A DNA stretch of 64,000 bases, taken from assembly GCF_026151205.1 (NCBI RefSeq), contig NC_087080.1, positions 4,255,096 to 4,319,095 of the forward strand. Direction: 5' to 3'. Below, in pieces: positions 27,668 to 38,085 of the stretch. The position numbers were made by a program, and so were the translations under genes. Under the pieces are notes generated by a model. That model saw nothing but the letters and a program-made list of their open reading frames with translations, did no database searches and had not been told where the DNA came from. The stretch's first letter is position 1. The number at the start of each line of letters is the position of its first letter. The stretch is from Bolinopsis microptera. Lineage: Eukaryota; Ctenophora; Tentaculata; Lobata; Bolinopsidae.

Positions 27668-29749
27668 CTAAGTGGGATAAACTCCCACTGGTCGGGTGGC
27701 CTTCCTTTGTCTTACTCTCTCCTGTCTCTCCCTCACATACACCCACTGTTTCAGACATCTCACAAATTTAGCAATACCAAGCTCTCCGAGATGGATTTCA
27801 TCACCATTTCTCGTGAGTTTCATAGCAAGCAACCCTTTACCGTCTAAAAAGTGGCCAACACCAAGGTGCCATACAGTCTGGTTAAAGCTAGAGTACAACA
27901 TTTCATCAACCAAGCTGTTGAATGCCATAATGTTTTTATTCATCTTAGGGAGTCTAGACGGTAAAACTGCTGTGACAAACAACTTCGCCTTAGGGCACAG
28001 TTTCTGGATCTGCTGGATTTTCAGGTGGAGAATGTCTACCAGCTGGTGTATATCACCAGGTGACTGCACATTTTCAACTCGTAGATCGTTGGTCCCACAA
28101 ACTAAGATGACGTTGCTATAACCAATGCAGAGCTTAGGGTCTATTGCACTGACCTTGTTGGCTTTAACACGTTCACCTGGGAAGGACTGTCCAAGGGTTC
28201 CAGTACCGACACCGAACTTGATGGGCTTGGTGTTAGAGTCGCCCATGATGATGCAGCTCCGGCTAAACTGTTTGCTCACAGTTCTCAGTGTGATGGAGAA
28301 CCTTCCTGTCTGCACAGAAGACTGAGTTTCAGCAGGACCTGTTTCATCAATACCGTGACGATACCAGGCTTGTGACGATCGTGTCATCACATACACTGAG
28401 TTAGATTCTGGACTCACACTATGAACATACTCAGTTGAGGCTTCGTTTCCGGTCTCATAGATGCACTTAAAGCACACCTTCCTGACGTCGCCTATGCTGA
28501 TAGTAGCAATTTCTGAGTTAGCAATAATCTCAGACTCATCGTCAGAGTGAAAAGGGAGCTTGCTACTAGTGGTGGTATCAACTGAGGGAGGGTAGTAGTT
28601 TATTAGGATGGAGTTGGGCTTATGGGTCAGTCTGCACTTTGATGTAACTGCGTCTATGGCTGAGGCAAGGGGTGCTGGGATTGTGGGGGATAGGGGTGGG
28701 TCTGAATCACCAGTATAAGAGTAGTCTTCCCCAAACTTGAGGACCTGTCTTCCATTCTTCGGGATGAACTTATTACTAGCTTGGCTCTCCAGGAGAAACT
28801 CTGTAACTTCTTTGAGGATCTCAGCACTTAGCACATCGACCAGGTAATCACACACTGGAGGTTCTGTGCATTTAGGGAGGGGGATTTCTGTAGCAGGTGG
28901 TGCTTCAGATGGACTTCTGGACTGCTGAAATTCATGAATCTCTTGACTCAGCTTCTTCAGTCTTGTCTCCAGGGATACAATCTCCACAGTAGGCATACTG
29001 TTACCAACAGCATTAGAAATAGCATCTGATATAGCCTGTATGTTCTGGCTGTAGTCTACAGAGCTCTTTAGGTTGTTGTCCATCTTGGCTGACATGCTGG
29101 AGCCTGGTCTGGGGAATGATGTATCGAAACACCATGGACATAGCCATTCTGAGAGAATCATATTCAGAGAAGCTTCAAGAGGTGTATCGTGCTGAATGTT
29201 GTTAGCACCCTTGAGATTGCAACAGGAAGCATGCCAGTGCTGAAAACATCTGGTACACTTGAACTTCCATTCCTTACCATCTGATGTTGATCGGCAAGGA
29301 CAATCACTCTTTGAAGCCCGTTGTTTTACTGTAGGTTTATCCTGGATTTCAAGTTCTTCAGCAGACTCTTCAGCACGGGAGAATGGAGGAAAGGACTTGT
29401 ACAGAGGGCTCATTGGACTGCTGGGGCTCTCTCTGAGGTTCGATGATTCTAAAGCTGATATCAGGTTTGGGCTGATCTTTTCAATAACCAGATTACCTGG
29501 AGGTTTAAGAACAGATGTCTCTGGTTGTTCTTGGGGTGACTTTGATGGGCGTTTACCCAGCACAGCTTTCTGGGCCATTGCACTAGGGCTGTTCCTGCGC
29601 AGGGCTTTGTTGTCTGCTAGAGGTTTCTTCTTTTGGGAGGAAGCTCCTCTGCCGGATGGTGACATGCTAGCTCTGGATCCTGGGTTGGTAGGAGGAGGAG
29701 TGTGTCTAGGGGAACGCCTTTGGGTACTAGCACTTGAGGTAGTAGCCAT
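27668..29749 (-). CDS. LINE B ORF1 with PHD finger and SGNH esterase
   Basis: Intact 693-aa frame. A Ser/Pro-rich N-terminus is followed by a PHD-type finger (about 148-210: CPCRST, CTRCFQHWHASC, WLCPWC), a short linker, and an SGNH/GDSL hydrolase domain (about 500-665) with GDSNTK (catalytic Ser block), GTNDLR (block III) and GDEIHLGELG (catalytic Asp/His). ORF1 proteins with PHD and esterase domains are known from CR1-like retrotransposons. The intact frame suggests a recent insertion. The ORF2 start lies 6 nt downstream. Confidence 0.92.
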   Translation of the reverse strand: MATTSSASTQRRSPRHTPPPTNPGSRASMSPSGRGASSQKKKPLADNKALRRNSPSAMAQKAVLGKRPSKSPQEQPETSVLKPPGNLVIEKISPNLISALESSNLRESPSSPMSPLYKSFPPFSRAEESAEELEIQDKPTVKQRASKSDCPCRSTSDGKEWKFKCTRCFQHWHASCCNLKGANNIQHDTPLEASLNMILSEWLCPWCFDTSFPRPGSSMSAKMDNNLKSSVDYSQNIQAISDAISNAVGNSMPTVEIVSLETRLKKLSQEIHEFQQSRSPSEAPPATEIPLPKCTEPPVCDYLVDVLSAEILKEVTEFLLESQASNKFIPKNGRQVLKFGEDYSYTGDSDPPLSPTIPAPLASAIDAVTSKCRLTHKPNSILINYYPPSVDTTTSSKLPFHSDDESEIIANSEIATISIGDVRKVCFKCIYETGNEASTEYVHSVSPESNSVYVMTRSSQAWYRHGIDETGPAETQSSVQTGRFSITLRTVSKQFSRSCIIMGDSNTKPIKFGVGTGTLGQSFPGERVKANKVSAIDPKLCIGYSNVILVCGTNDLRVENVQSPGDIHQLVDILHLKIQQIQKLCPKAKLFVTAVLPSRLPKMNKNIMAFNSLVDEMLYSSFNQTVWHLGVGHFLDGKGLLAMKLTRNGDEIHLGELGIAKFVRCLKQWVYVRERQERVRQRKATRPVGVYPT

Positions 29750-30120
29750 GATGATATGATATCAGAGATATGTCCGGAGTCCAGGGGGCCAGCTTGGACA
29801 GACCCCTGCACCTGAAAGGAGAAGAGCATCAGCCGGTTCATTGTGAGTGATATGAGGTGGGTTAAGTGGGAATATGATTGAATAGAATTTTTTCAAGAAC
29901 TTTCAAAAGAGTGATTGAAGTATTCAAAAATATGTAAATCATTCAAAGGTCAGACACACTAACAACAACAGGACAAACTGGGTTTGGATGGGGTGATTTG
30001 GTTTGAAATTGTTAAGTGTGTAGGTAAAATTGTTTGAGCAGAATTTTCAGAGTAAAAATAAATAAATTCAGGGCAAAAAATTTGTTAAGACAGGTATTCA
30101 GAGAATGCCTATCTTGGAAT

Positions 30121-30348
30121 ACTTCAACACTACTATATAATTTTTTGGACTAGCAATGGTTTTTTATTAGGTGTAGCGACTAGTGGTATGTGAACACATG
30201 ACGAACCGAACTGACAACTCAACTCATTTTCTAGGAGCAGTGATCCATCCTCCTTGAGCCCCCCATCGTCCAAACAAGGTCTCTAGTTCATTGTTAACAT
30301 AACCATTGCTAGTCCTCAAATTATTTGTTATATAGTAGTGTTGAAAGT
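30121..30348. repeat. Inverted repeat in the 5' end of LINE B
   Basis: About 40-bp imperfect arms at 30121-30159 and 30303-30348 share ACTTCAACACTACTATATAA and GGACTAGCAATGG, separated by 143 bp. It abuts the LINE B 5' junction. It may be part of the LINE 5' UTR or a separate MITE. Confidence 0.6.
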
Positions 30349-30353
30349 ATTAG

Positions 30354-30967
30354 AATATGTCTAGAACATTATTACCTCTAGTTGGGCATGTGACGTATTG
30401 ACTTAAGAAATGTTCTGACATAAATGACAAAAGGGCACGGCATGATTTGTGCATCTCTGAAAATCCGTCTGATTTCAAAGTTGAAGTTTCCCAGTTAATT
30501 GCAGGTAAGTTACAGTCCCCCGTTATGTTATGATCAAAACTGTCGTCATTGACCTTTTGTATACAATTTGACACAAACTTCAGGAGTGCGGTAAAACTTT
30601 CCACTTGGGCATTTGGTGGTCTATAAACCACGACGTAGCACGTCTTGATGGTGTCAAAACGACAGAAAATTCCTTCGCAAATACCATCATCAAAGGTGTG
30701 GCATTCACTAACAGGAATGTTCATATGGGAGTAGAGGAGCACACCTCCACCCACTCTAGCATCTCGGTCCGAGCGGGAAACCACATATCCAGGCACGTGT
30801 AATTGTGCATCTGATATATAAGACTTAAGCCAAGTCTCGGTGAGTGCAATAAAAGGCAGAGAGTGGTTTTTTGACTTTTCTTCTTGAACGAAGGAAATGA
30901 TTTCAGGGACTTTCCACTTGCTTGTACTGTTTGCACTCGGGTTCATTGACTGCACATTTAGGAGCAT
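30354..30967 (-). pseudogene. LINE A ORF2 start, N-terminal endonuclease
   Basis: Minus frame from an ATG that overlaps the ORF1 stop by 10 nt. Endonuclease motifs: LLNVQSMNPS, IALTETWLK (catalytic Glu), RVGGGVLLY, VVYRPPNAQ and ITGDCNLPAINWE (catalytic Asp/Asn). Coding stops at NVLDI, exactly where LINE B was inserted. Confidence 0.92.
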
Positions 30968-32328
30968 GCAGGAGGAATGAAGGGCATGGTTGGAGGCATG
31001 TTGGGTGGTCTCTGCGACAGAAGGTACGCTTGTTGAAACTGCGGCTGGTGCATGTGATGATACTGGTTTAGTGCCGCTCCTGTTGGAGGTGGGAGAGCAT
31101 ACCTCGACATTTGTTGCATCTGCTGCTGTTGGTAAAGAGTATTGACCAGGCCGGATCGGATGTCTGCAATCTCCCGAAGGAAGTTTGACTGCATTGTCTC
31201 GACCAGCCCTCTCAACTCTAAAAAATGATCCTTAGAATCATTTGGGACTGAATCTGAACGCTCGGGGCTGGGACGCTTCTCATTCGCGTTTGTACTCCTA
31301 GCCTCTTTTCGTCTGGTTCCCTTCAGATGAATAAACGTGCATTCAAGGTTGGTGCAAAGTTTATTCTTGACTGAGTATTTGCACAATACTGGGTGGACGA
31401 GCTGGCACCTAGCTCCTTTCTTACAACCACCCTTGTTTTGGTTGCCAAAGCTGCAAAATCTAGGGCAATATCTGGGATGATTGAACTCACATGGACTGCC
31501 GTCTACAAGCTTGTTGCCTTTCAGGCCATGAGGACATTTTCCCTTCTTGTATTGCGGACAAACATTTTGATCCTTAGCCACTATTTCAAGTTTATCTTGA
31601 AGTTTGGATTGAAAGTCTTCGTCGAGAGAATTGTGCTGATCAATATGAGTTGTCTGACTATTCTCCTCAGACTCAGGTTCAACAACACTTTGATTGCAAG
31701 ACTGATGAGTAGGGGAGGAGGTCTGACTTTTAAGCTCACTCATAATCCTGGATAGTGTGGGATCAGGTTTGGTGACGCTGTTATGTCTTGATTTAGACTT
31801 TCTGGGTTTGAGGGGGTTATGTGTAGCTTTACAGTCCTTACACATCCACACGTGCCCAGATAGGAGACTGATTATAGATGCTTCCAACATACATTTGTGG
31901 AAAGTTTTGACATTCTCGCAGTTGTGAGAACCCCGGAAGCATGTGTAGCAAACAAATAAGGGTGGCTCTTCAGCATCCAATTCGACAACATATGATTCGT
32001 TGCAGTCACCGCAGGAAGTTGGAAGAAGTGAAGAGATACCAAATATGATGCGGTATACCAATGACTCCTTGGTGTACAGTTTATTGTCATCTTCGTCTGC
32101 AAGGTTAATACTGAGAAACTCTGCACATGGCTCCAGAATATCGAGATTGAACTGATTCAGTTGTTTGTAGTTGACGGTACGCTTAGCAAATGGATCAAAT
32201 GCAGTGAGGACACGTTTAACTAGTACATTAGACTCTGCCCGGAGAAGCAGGCCCCTAATCGCAGTTTTAATCTGATTCTCTGTTTCCATATTGACAAAAA
32301 TTGACAGTTCACACGTCTTATTCTTCAA
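30958..32328 (-). CDS. LINE A ORF1 with CCCH zinc fingers
   Basis: Intact 456-aa frame. A Cys-rich ribbon/PHD-like region (about 105-170: CGDCNESY, CYTCF, WMCKDC) is followed by three CCCH-type fingers (about 258-345: CPQYKKGKCPHGL, CPRFCSFGNQNKGGCKKGARC, CKYSVKNKLC...CTFIH), a likely RNA-binding module, and a Gln/Met/Pro-rich tail. It is unlike the LINE B ORF1 (esterase), so the two elements belong to different lineages. The frame is intact although ORF2 is broken. Confidence 0.85.
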   Translation of the reverse strand: MKNKTCELSIFVNMETENQIKTAIRGLLLRAESNVLVKRVLTAFDPFAKRTVNYKQLNQFNLDILEPCAEFLSINLADEDDNKLYTKESLVYRIIFGISSLLPTSCGDCNESYVVELDAEEPPLFVCYTCFRGSHNCENVKTFHKCMLEASIISLLSGHVWMCKDCKATHNPLKPRKSKSRHNSVTKPDPTLSRIMSELKSQTSSPTHQSCNQSVVEPESEENSQTTHIDQHNSLDEDFQSKLQDKLEIVAKDQNVCPQYKKGKCPHGLKGNKLVDGSPCEFNHPRYCPRFCSFGNQNKGGCKKGARCQLVHPVLCKYSVKNKLCTNLECTFIHLKGTRRKEARSTNANEKRPSPERSDSVPNDSKDHFLELRGLVETMQSNFLREIADIRSGLVNTLYQQQQMQQMSRYALPPPTGAALNQYHHMHQPQFQQAYLLSQRPPNMPPTMPFIPPACS

Positions 32329-32354
32329 ATGTACACGTCTTATTCTTCAAATGT
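32311..32354. repeat. 22-bp direct repeat at the LINE A 5' end
   Basis: ACACGTCTTATTCTTCAAAT plus GT occurs twice head-to-tail across the ORF1 start on the minus strand. It may belong to the LINE A 5' UTR/promoter. Confidence 0.6.
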
Positions 32355-32513
32355 ACTCGATAATATGTACTATTTCCAATATGTACACAAACCGCCACAG
32401 TATGCAGCAGTATCGGGCTGATAAGCTTTTAAAGATAAGGGAGACAAAAAATAGCAACGTATTAAACGAGTATACTAAAAAAAATAGTACTAGTCGAATT
32501 CCCTAGTTCTATG

Positions 32514-32802
32514 CAGTGGCGTAACGAAGGGCCCTGCTGACCCCGCTGTGCAGGGGGGCGCCGTCTTAGGGGGGCGCCAAATCGTCGTTTGAATGTGGGA
32601 CAATTTCGAAAACTTAACTAAAGTACTAGCAAAACTGCGCGTTTTGCTCTAGATACACACTTTTTTAGAGATTTTACCGGCGTATCCTCTAAAATCACCT
32701 AATTTGTTCAATTTTAGGGAGGGGCACCAAAAGGGGAGGGGGCGCCAACGGGGGAGGCGCCTTTTCGGCAGGGGGGCGCTAACAGGCAACGTTACGCCAC
32801 TG
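32514..32802. mobile_element. hAT-type MITE
   Basis: 289 bp. The ends are CAGTGGCGTAACG and CGTTACGCCACTG (13-bp perfect TIR), flanked by the 8-bp duplication GTTCTATG (32506-32513 and 32803-32810). TIR of CAG(T/G)GGCGTA type and 8-bp duplications are hallmarks of hAT elements. GC-rich interior, no ORF. Confidence 0.93.
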
Positions 32803-32879
32803 GTTCTATGACCTACCTATGTGGACCATGTTAAAGTTTCGTCAATGCTTGATGGGGCCATCACATCTTTTGACCACCC

Positions 32880-33310
32880 CACAACAAAGTAAAGTCTCAC
32901 TCGATGTGCCAGCACGGCAGAGAGTTCGTATTTAGAGGAGTGTATCCCCTTATCGGCAGCTTATCAGGGAGAAACAACATGAATTTTGCAAGCTTATATT
33001 TGAAGTGCTCTAGCTCTTGAATGACATTCAAATGGTAGGGAATTGTAGTCCACAATCCAGGTCCCTGAACTATAAATGGGTTTTCAAACAAGCTGTTGAA
33101 CTGGTTCTACGTTTTGATGGAATAACTGCTAGGTTTCTAAGCCTTGGGCGTGACACACATTGAAAGTTCAGATCATTGCTGGTCTTTCCGTGGAGGATTT
33201 TCCCCATGTGCAGAATGAAGAATCGCTCACGTCTTTGTTGTAGAGACATCAGAGATAGATAGACCAGGTGAACCTTAAAGAGTGGCCCTGTCAAAAGATC
33301 AATAATCTTT
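32880..33310 (-). pseudogene. 5'-truncated LINE fragment related to LINE A
   Basis: Two minus-strand frames resemble the LINE A ORF2 C-terminus: SLQQRRERFFILHMGKIL matches SMQRRRERYIIIHMWKIL, and GPGLWTTIPYHL matches GPRLWNTIPSDL. A frameshift near 33090 and divergence mark an old, dead copy of a sister element. Confidence 0.8.
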
Positions 33311-33589
33311 TAAGGTACCAATTCAGTACATCCACATAGACCAAACCACTATACAACTTAAAGAGTCTTTCTAATCGTGAAACTACCTATGTTACTATAG
33401 CAAATTGTACAGACTCTTTTCATAATCCAAAGTAAAATAAAATTTATGACATCACATTATCACACAAGTCTGAAAAAATATATATAATAAATATATCCCC
33501 ACCAACATTTAATTATTTATCAAATACAATATTTTATAAAAATGTATCAAAAACATAATAATCCTATTTTAAAAACTATTAATTAAGCT

Positions 33590-34465
33590 ATGAGAATCGA
33601 AAAGTGTTACTTCTGTTCTTCAAACGTCCACCCTGGACATGGAATCAACTTCGTCCGTAATGATTGTAAGGTATGTTGACTGATTTGGTGCTTTGTATTT
33701 TTTCTTAAATTTAACTGTAATCCCAGTTTGAACTGATGAAGTTGTGATAATGTCACTGTTACCTGTTCTGGTATTCATTATCGAAATTTTCTGTATTGAA
33801 ACTTTCTTTCTTCAGATGTTCAGATTTTGCCGGTCAAAGTGTCACAAGGCTTTCAAGATGAAACGTAACCCAAGGAAAGTCAAGTGGACCAAAGCATTTA
33901 GAAAATCACATGGAAAAGAATTGGCAATTGTAAGTTTAAAATATTGATACTAGTGCATTTGTGTAACATACCTATGTCATATGCCCCCATCTAAATTTTT
34001 CTAGCCCCCAAATTTGTGTCATGCCCTAAAATATGCTTTTTTTAAACTGAAATTTCACTGATTTGATTTAAACCAAGACCTGTGATCTGTATATTTCATG
34101 TTACATAGTTCTATTTTTCCTTATCATCACCTCTAATTACCTTTCAGGATTCCACATTTGATCTGGAGAAGAAACGGAGCGTTCCAGTTAAGTACAACAG
34201 AGAATTATGGAAAAACACAATCCACGCAATGAAAAGAATACAAGAAATTAGAGCAAAAAGACAAAACCAGTTTATTAAACAGAGACTGAAGGCTGGTAAG
34301 AAGCTCGAACTGAAGGACGATGAGAAGGAAGTAGAACATCACATTCATCTTATTGAACCCAAGGTTACTGAAGAGCAATTGTATAATGCAGCTCTCAACA
34401 AAACGAAACAGAAACTGCAAGAGAAAAAGAAATTGCTTGAGGTGGAATCTATGGATATGGACTAA
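33590..34465 (+). CDS. RSL24D1: Ribosome biogenesis protein RLP24/RSL24D1
   Basis: Exons 33590-33670, 33816-33929, 34148-34465 (170 aa). RLP24 is the eL24-like placeholder on pre-60S particles in nucleolus and cytoplasm. Visible: [18 protein letters not shown] with the first Cxx[28 protein letters not shown] (second Cys pair) and [13 protein letters not shown], closely matching animal RSL24D1 (human 163 aa), then a basic helical tail. No defects. It is the first of four close + strand genes, with 578 bp to UCHL5. Confidence 0.97.
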
Positions 34466-35043
34466 AAAATGGCGCATCAAATCTTGATAAATTATTCCAT
34501 TTATAAATTATTTTGACGTCTTGTGCATTGTCCCTGAAATGCTGTGATCAGAAAAGAAGAAAAGAAAGAATTATCTCATCCAGCAGCACATTTTGTTCGT
34601 TTAAATGTTCATTTTGCAAATGTGTATTTTCGAGATTCAACAATCCATGAAAAATCTGAGATGGACTTGAGAATTTACAGTTTGGCTGCAAGGGTATTTA
34701 TTTGTTGTATAATAGTGTAATTTCTGTCAGCATTTTACGATTGTTTTACCATTCATATGTTATTATTTTAAGACTTGCCATCCGACGGCCTCAGTACGAA
34801 GTTACTTCAACCCCTTAAAATAGAAGCTGATTTTTACGTTTTATTTTGCACTCACTTGTACTTTGTGAGCATGCGAAAAAGTGTAGGCAACTCTCTCCAC
34901 AAAAACATGCTAACATTGTGTTAAAGTATTGTAGATCAAATGTGTGTTATCTGTTAACAATTTTAGCAGATTAGTTTACTGGTACAAGATTTACTTAACG
35001 AAATGTCTATGCAGTTAGTATGTGATAAGGGTAAGAAGGAAAC

Positions 35044-37783
35044 ATGGCAGTGAACGGACAGTGGTGTCTGATTGAGTCTGACCCGGGAGTTTTCAGTGAG
35101 CTTATCAAGGATTTCGGTAAGCTTTTAATCCCATTTACGATTTAATTTAGCCCGAGGAGCCGTCTAATCATTCTTTTCCTGTCAAGTGCGAACTTTTCTG
35201 CTATTTTACACAAGTAATAACGACTATATTGTACAGGTTGCAATGGTCTGCAAGTTGAGGAGCTGTGGTCACTGGATGAGTGTGCTTTCACGGATCTCAA
35301 GTGAGTGTAAGTAGTTTTCTGTTTTCACGCTTATCCTGGAAATCCCTTTTTTTTGGCATGCCTATTTTTCTTCGCGAAGGTCCTTCTCTGGACTAGACTA
35401 TTTTTCTTAAAGGTCATTCTGCACCACCATGACTATTAATGCTGACTTCGTATGTATGTTTAGTAACCAAATTAACACTGAAACACTCAGGCCAATATAC
35501 GGATTGATATTCCTGTTCAAATGGAAAGGAGAAGCTGAGGAGCAAGGAAAAGTTTTGTTCGGAGACACTGAGGTGTTCTTCGCCAAACAGGTTGAAACTT
35601 AATAAAGTTTAATTAGTTAATAATATTTTAAATCAGTTCACTGCACTCTCATATTTGACTGCTCTACTCAATTTGTAATATTCTTGATAGTTCTCTCAAT
35701 ACTCAATAGTAAATATTCGCTTCTGCAATTAATCAGACTATTCACTATGATACTTCATATCTCTGGCGATAGAAGCGTAAATAAAGGATCTGCATATTGC
35801 CCTCGTGTTTCTTATGGCACTAGGTTTCATACCTTTTCTACAAATGTTTCTCTACAAATAGATATATAATTTCAGGATAGAAATTTGGTTGTTGACATAT
35901 ATATTACGTCATACATAATATTTCTTTACAGGTGATCAACAATGCGTGTGCTACCCAAGCAATTATCAGCGTCCTACTGAACATCCAGAACCCTGAAATT
36001 AATATAGGTCAGTCTTCATTTACATCAGCATCTAATAGTTTCTTGTGCTGTTCAAAACATACTTGCTTGACATAATCTTTATCACAAACACCTATGACCC
36101 GTTCGGTTTTCTGATGCACTCTTTGCCGCGTGGCGGATACTATGTTCGTCAAGCCTTTCAGAAGTGCTAGATTACTTAGAAGAATAATTACCCACAGTTT
36201 TAGATAATGAAACTTTGGTCAGTCCTCTTTTTACAGATAAATCATTCACTCTCGTCATCATACCGTATTGAAATTCAAGTTTTTGATCTTGAACCTCTTC
36301 CCAAACAGGTGATACGTTGACTCAGTTTAAAGATTTCACCTCTGCATTTGATCCTGCCCTGAAAGGAATGTCTCTAACTAACGCAGATAGGTTGAGAGAG
36401 GTTCACAACAGTTTCGCAAGACAGAACATGTTTGAGTTCGATAGCAAGATTCCTGAAAAGGACGACGATGTTTACCATTTTGTAGCCTTCGTACCATTTA
36501 AAGGTTAGTCTTTCGCTTATGAACCTGTTCCCAAATTTATAAATCTAGGTTAGACTTTCACGGTTGAGTTCAGAAGAGTCGTAATTTAGTGTCACCAACG
36601 AGTTGAACATTATTCCTCATTATTTTTTTCTATCGGTCATCGTGCAAATCTAAGGGTAAATATTTAATGTTACGCTTTTAATTTTTAATCCCCACAATAT
36701 AATAACGATCTTACCCCTTCAGGCCGAGTTTACGAGTTGGACGGTTTAAAACCTGGTCCAATAGACCACGGCTCCTACACCGACGACTGGATAACTGTAG
36801 TCAGACCAATCCTTCAGAACAGGATTGCGAAACACGCCGCCACTGAGATAACCTTTAACCTAATGGCCGTGGTGGGAGATAAGTTGTTGGACTTACAGAA
36901 ACAGTTGGAGAGCTTGTCTGGGAGCGAGGGAGCTGCTATGGATATTAAGGAGAGGATAAGAGCTGAAGAGGAGAAACGTGCTAATTATAAGGTTAGTTTT
37001 AGCCAAACAATTAATTACTTATTGGCTTCAGTAAGTACACTTACGTACAATTAAGTCTGCACTCTTTGCCGCGTGGCGGATACTATGTTCGTCAAGCCTT
37101 TCAGAAGTGCTAGATTACTTAGAAGAATAATTACCCACAGTTTTAGATAATAATACTTTGGTCAGTCCTCTTTTTACATTCACCCCCAATACATATTGGT
37201 GTTCCGCATGCACCCAGCTAATTCTTAATTTAAGTTTGTGTCGGTTTCAGATCGAGAACATTCGGCGGAAACACAACTATTTACCGCTGATAATGGAAAT
37301 GCTCAAGATTCTGTCAGAGAAAGGAATGCTACTACCCCTCACCCTGAAGGTTTGTCCAACTTATATCATTCTTTGCACTGGGTTATAATTTACAGGGAAA
37401 GTATACCGGCAAGTATTGTGACAATTTTGGTCGCAGTTTTTGGTTTAGTTTGCGTAAGGCGCGGCGATATTCAATCGTAAAGTCGCCCACACTGTCAGCC
37501 CAACTTTGGACAACTTTTTCACGCGCGCACACATTTTCATTTCTCCACGATAGCTTCCAGCTGTCGTTAACAGTTTTGCAAGATATCTTATGAATATTCC
37601 TTTCCTGTCCACATACTTTTCGTTTTCTCTAATCTAGAAACTGTTTCTTCGAAGTCAGCCAGAACCTTATCTTCTTTATTACAACTAAATCCAATAAAAA
37701 AGACTTGACGTACATTTTATTGTCAGGCTAAAGAGAAGATTGCCGCCAAAGAAACTCCCAAGAAAGAAAGTTCTATGTCATAA
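35044..37783 (+). CDS. UCHL5: Ubiquitin carboxyl-terminal hydrolase UCHL5/UCH37
   Basis: Eight exons: 35044-35116, 35237-35300, 35491-35590, 35932-36007, 36309-36503, 36723-36991, 37251-37349, 37727-37783. This cysteine deubiquitinase of the 26S proteasome (ADRM1-bound) and INO80 trims ubiquitin chains. Visible: WCLIESDPGVFSELIKDFG start, oxyanion/catalytic NNACATQAI (Cys), DVYHFVAFVPFKG (His), VYELDGLKPGPIDHG (Asp), then the coiled-coil and a ULD-like tail RRKHNYLPLIMEMLKILSEKG that binds ADRM1. Complete with no breaks. Introns 3, 4 and 6 carry H/ACA-like RNAs. Confidence 0.96.
35712..35845 (+). ncRNA. H/ACA-like snoRNA, family R2, UCHL5 intron 3
   Basis: 5' hairpin base CGCTTCT (35718-35724)/AGAAGCG (35771-35777), hinge AAATAA (ANANNA, 35779-35784), 3' hairpin base AAAGG/CCTTT (35832-35836) and ACA at 35840-35842 three bases from the end of similarity. 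About 85 nt are almost identical to 39995-40121, where the 5' stem is kept with different bases. Target unknown. Confidence 0.6.
36116..36238 (+). ncRNA. H/ACA-like snoRNA, family R1 copy a, UCHL5 intron 4
   Basis: 123-nt element: 5' stem GCACT/AGTGC with inner CCGC-GTG-GCGG hairpin, hinge AGATTA (36169-36174), 3' stem AGAAGA/TCTTTT, and ACA (36233-36235) with three trailing bases. Five sense-strand intronic copies in two genes keep the hinge and ACA. Confidence 0.65.
37059..37181 (+). ncRNA. H/ACA-like snoRNA, family R1 copy b, UCHL5 intron 6
   Basis: Same 123-nt element. Conservation ends right after ACA (37176-37178), beyond which the flank (TTCACC) differs from copy a, as expected for an RNA 3' end. 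Confidence 0.65.
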
Positions 37784-38085
37784 TTAAATGAACTTCTATT
37801 GACCGCAGACTGTTTAACATCGGACTTTGCATCTACTTTTTGTATTAGTTTTTGCTGTATAATTCGATATTTTGCCCTAATAGAGCTCCCATCTTTTTGG
37901 TTGTATCGCAGAATTTATTGTAAGTTTTTTTTGAGTTATATGTACTTGTATTGTCTTGTAATTTTATTTGAAATTGATATCAAACATGAACAAATTGTTG
38001 CTCCTTCTAACATAATGTCACTCAGCAATCCCTTAAATTTCCCTGGCCCTCAATATGAAGAGCTATTATTTAGAGATAGGTCACA

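Larger units (their letters stand above)
22054..30353 (-). mobile_element. LINE B, CR1-like retrotransposon inserted in LINE A
   Basis: An 8.3-kb block (about 6.8 kb without its own insertion) lies antisense in the LINE A endonuclease. At its 3' end a 17-bp unit (AATGAAACTAATAAATC on the + strand) is repeated twice, the short terminal repeat expected of CR1/L2 elements. A 3-bp ATT is shared at the two junctions (22051-22053 and 30354-30356), and joining there restores the LINE A frame. Two ORFs with a 6-nt gap, a 5' UTR (29750-30353) and a 3' UTR (22054-22729) are visible. The copy is nearly intact apart from one frameshift and a TIR insertion, so it is younger than LINE A. Confidence 0.85.

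Noticed and set aside
37380-37530. GC-rich hairpins in UCHL5 intron 7 (GGCGA/TCGCC followed by ACA)
   Set aside because: The 3' hairpin is too short and no hinge box or second copy supports an H/ACA call.
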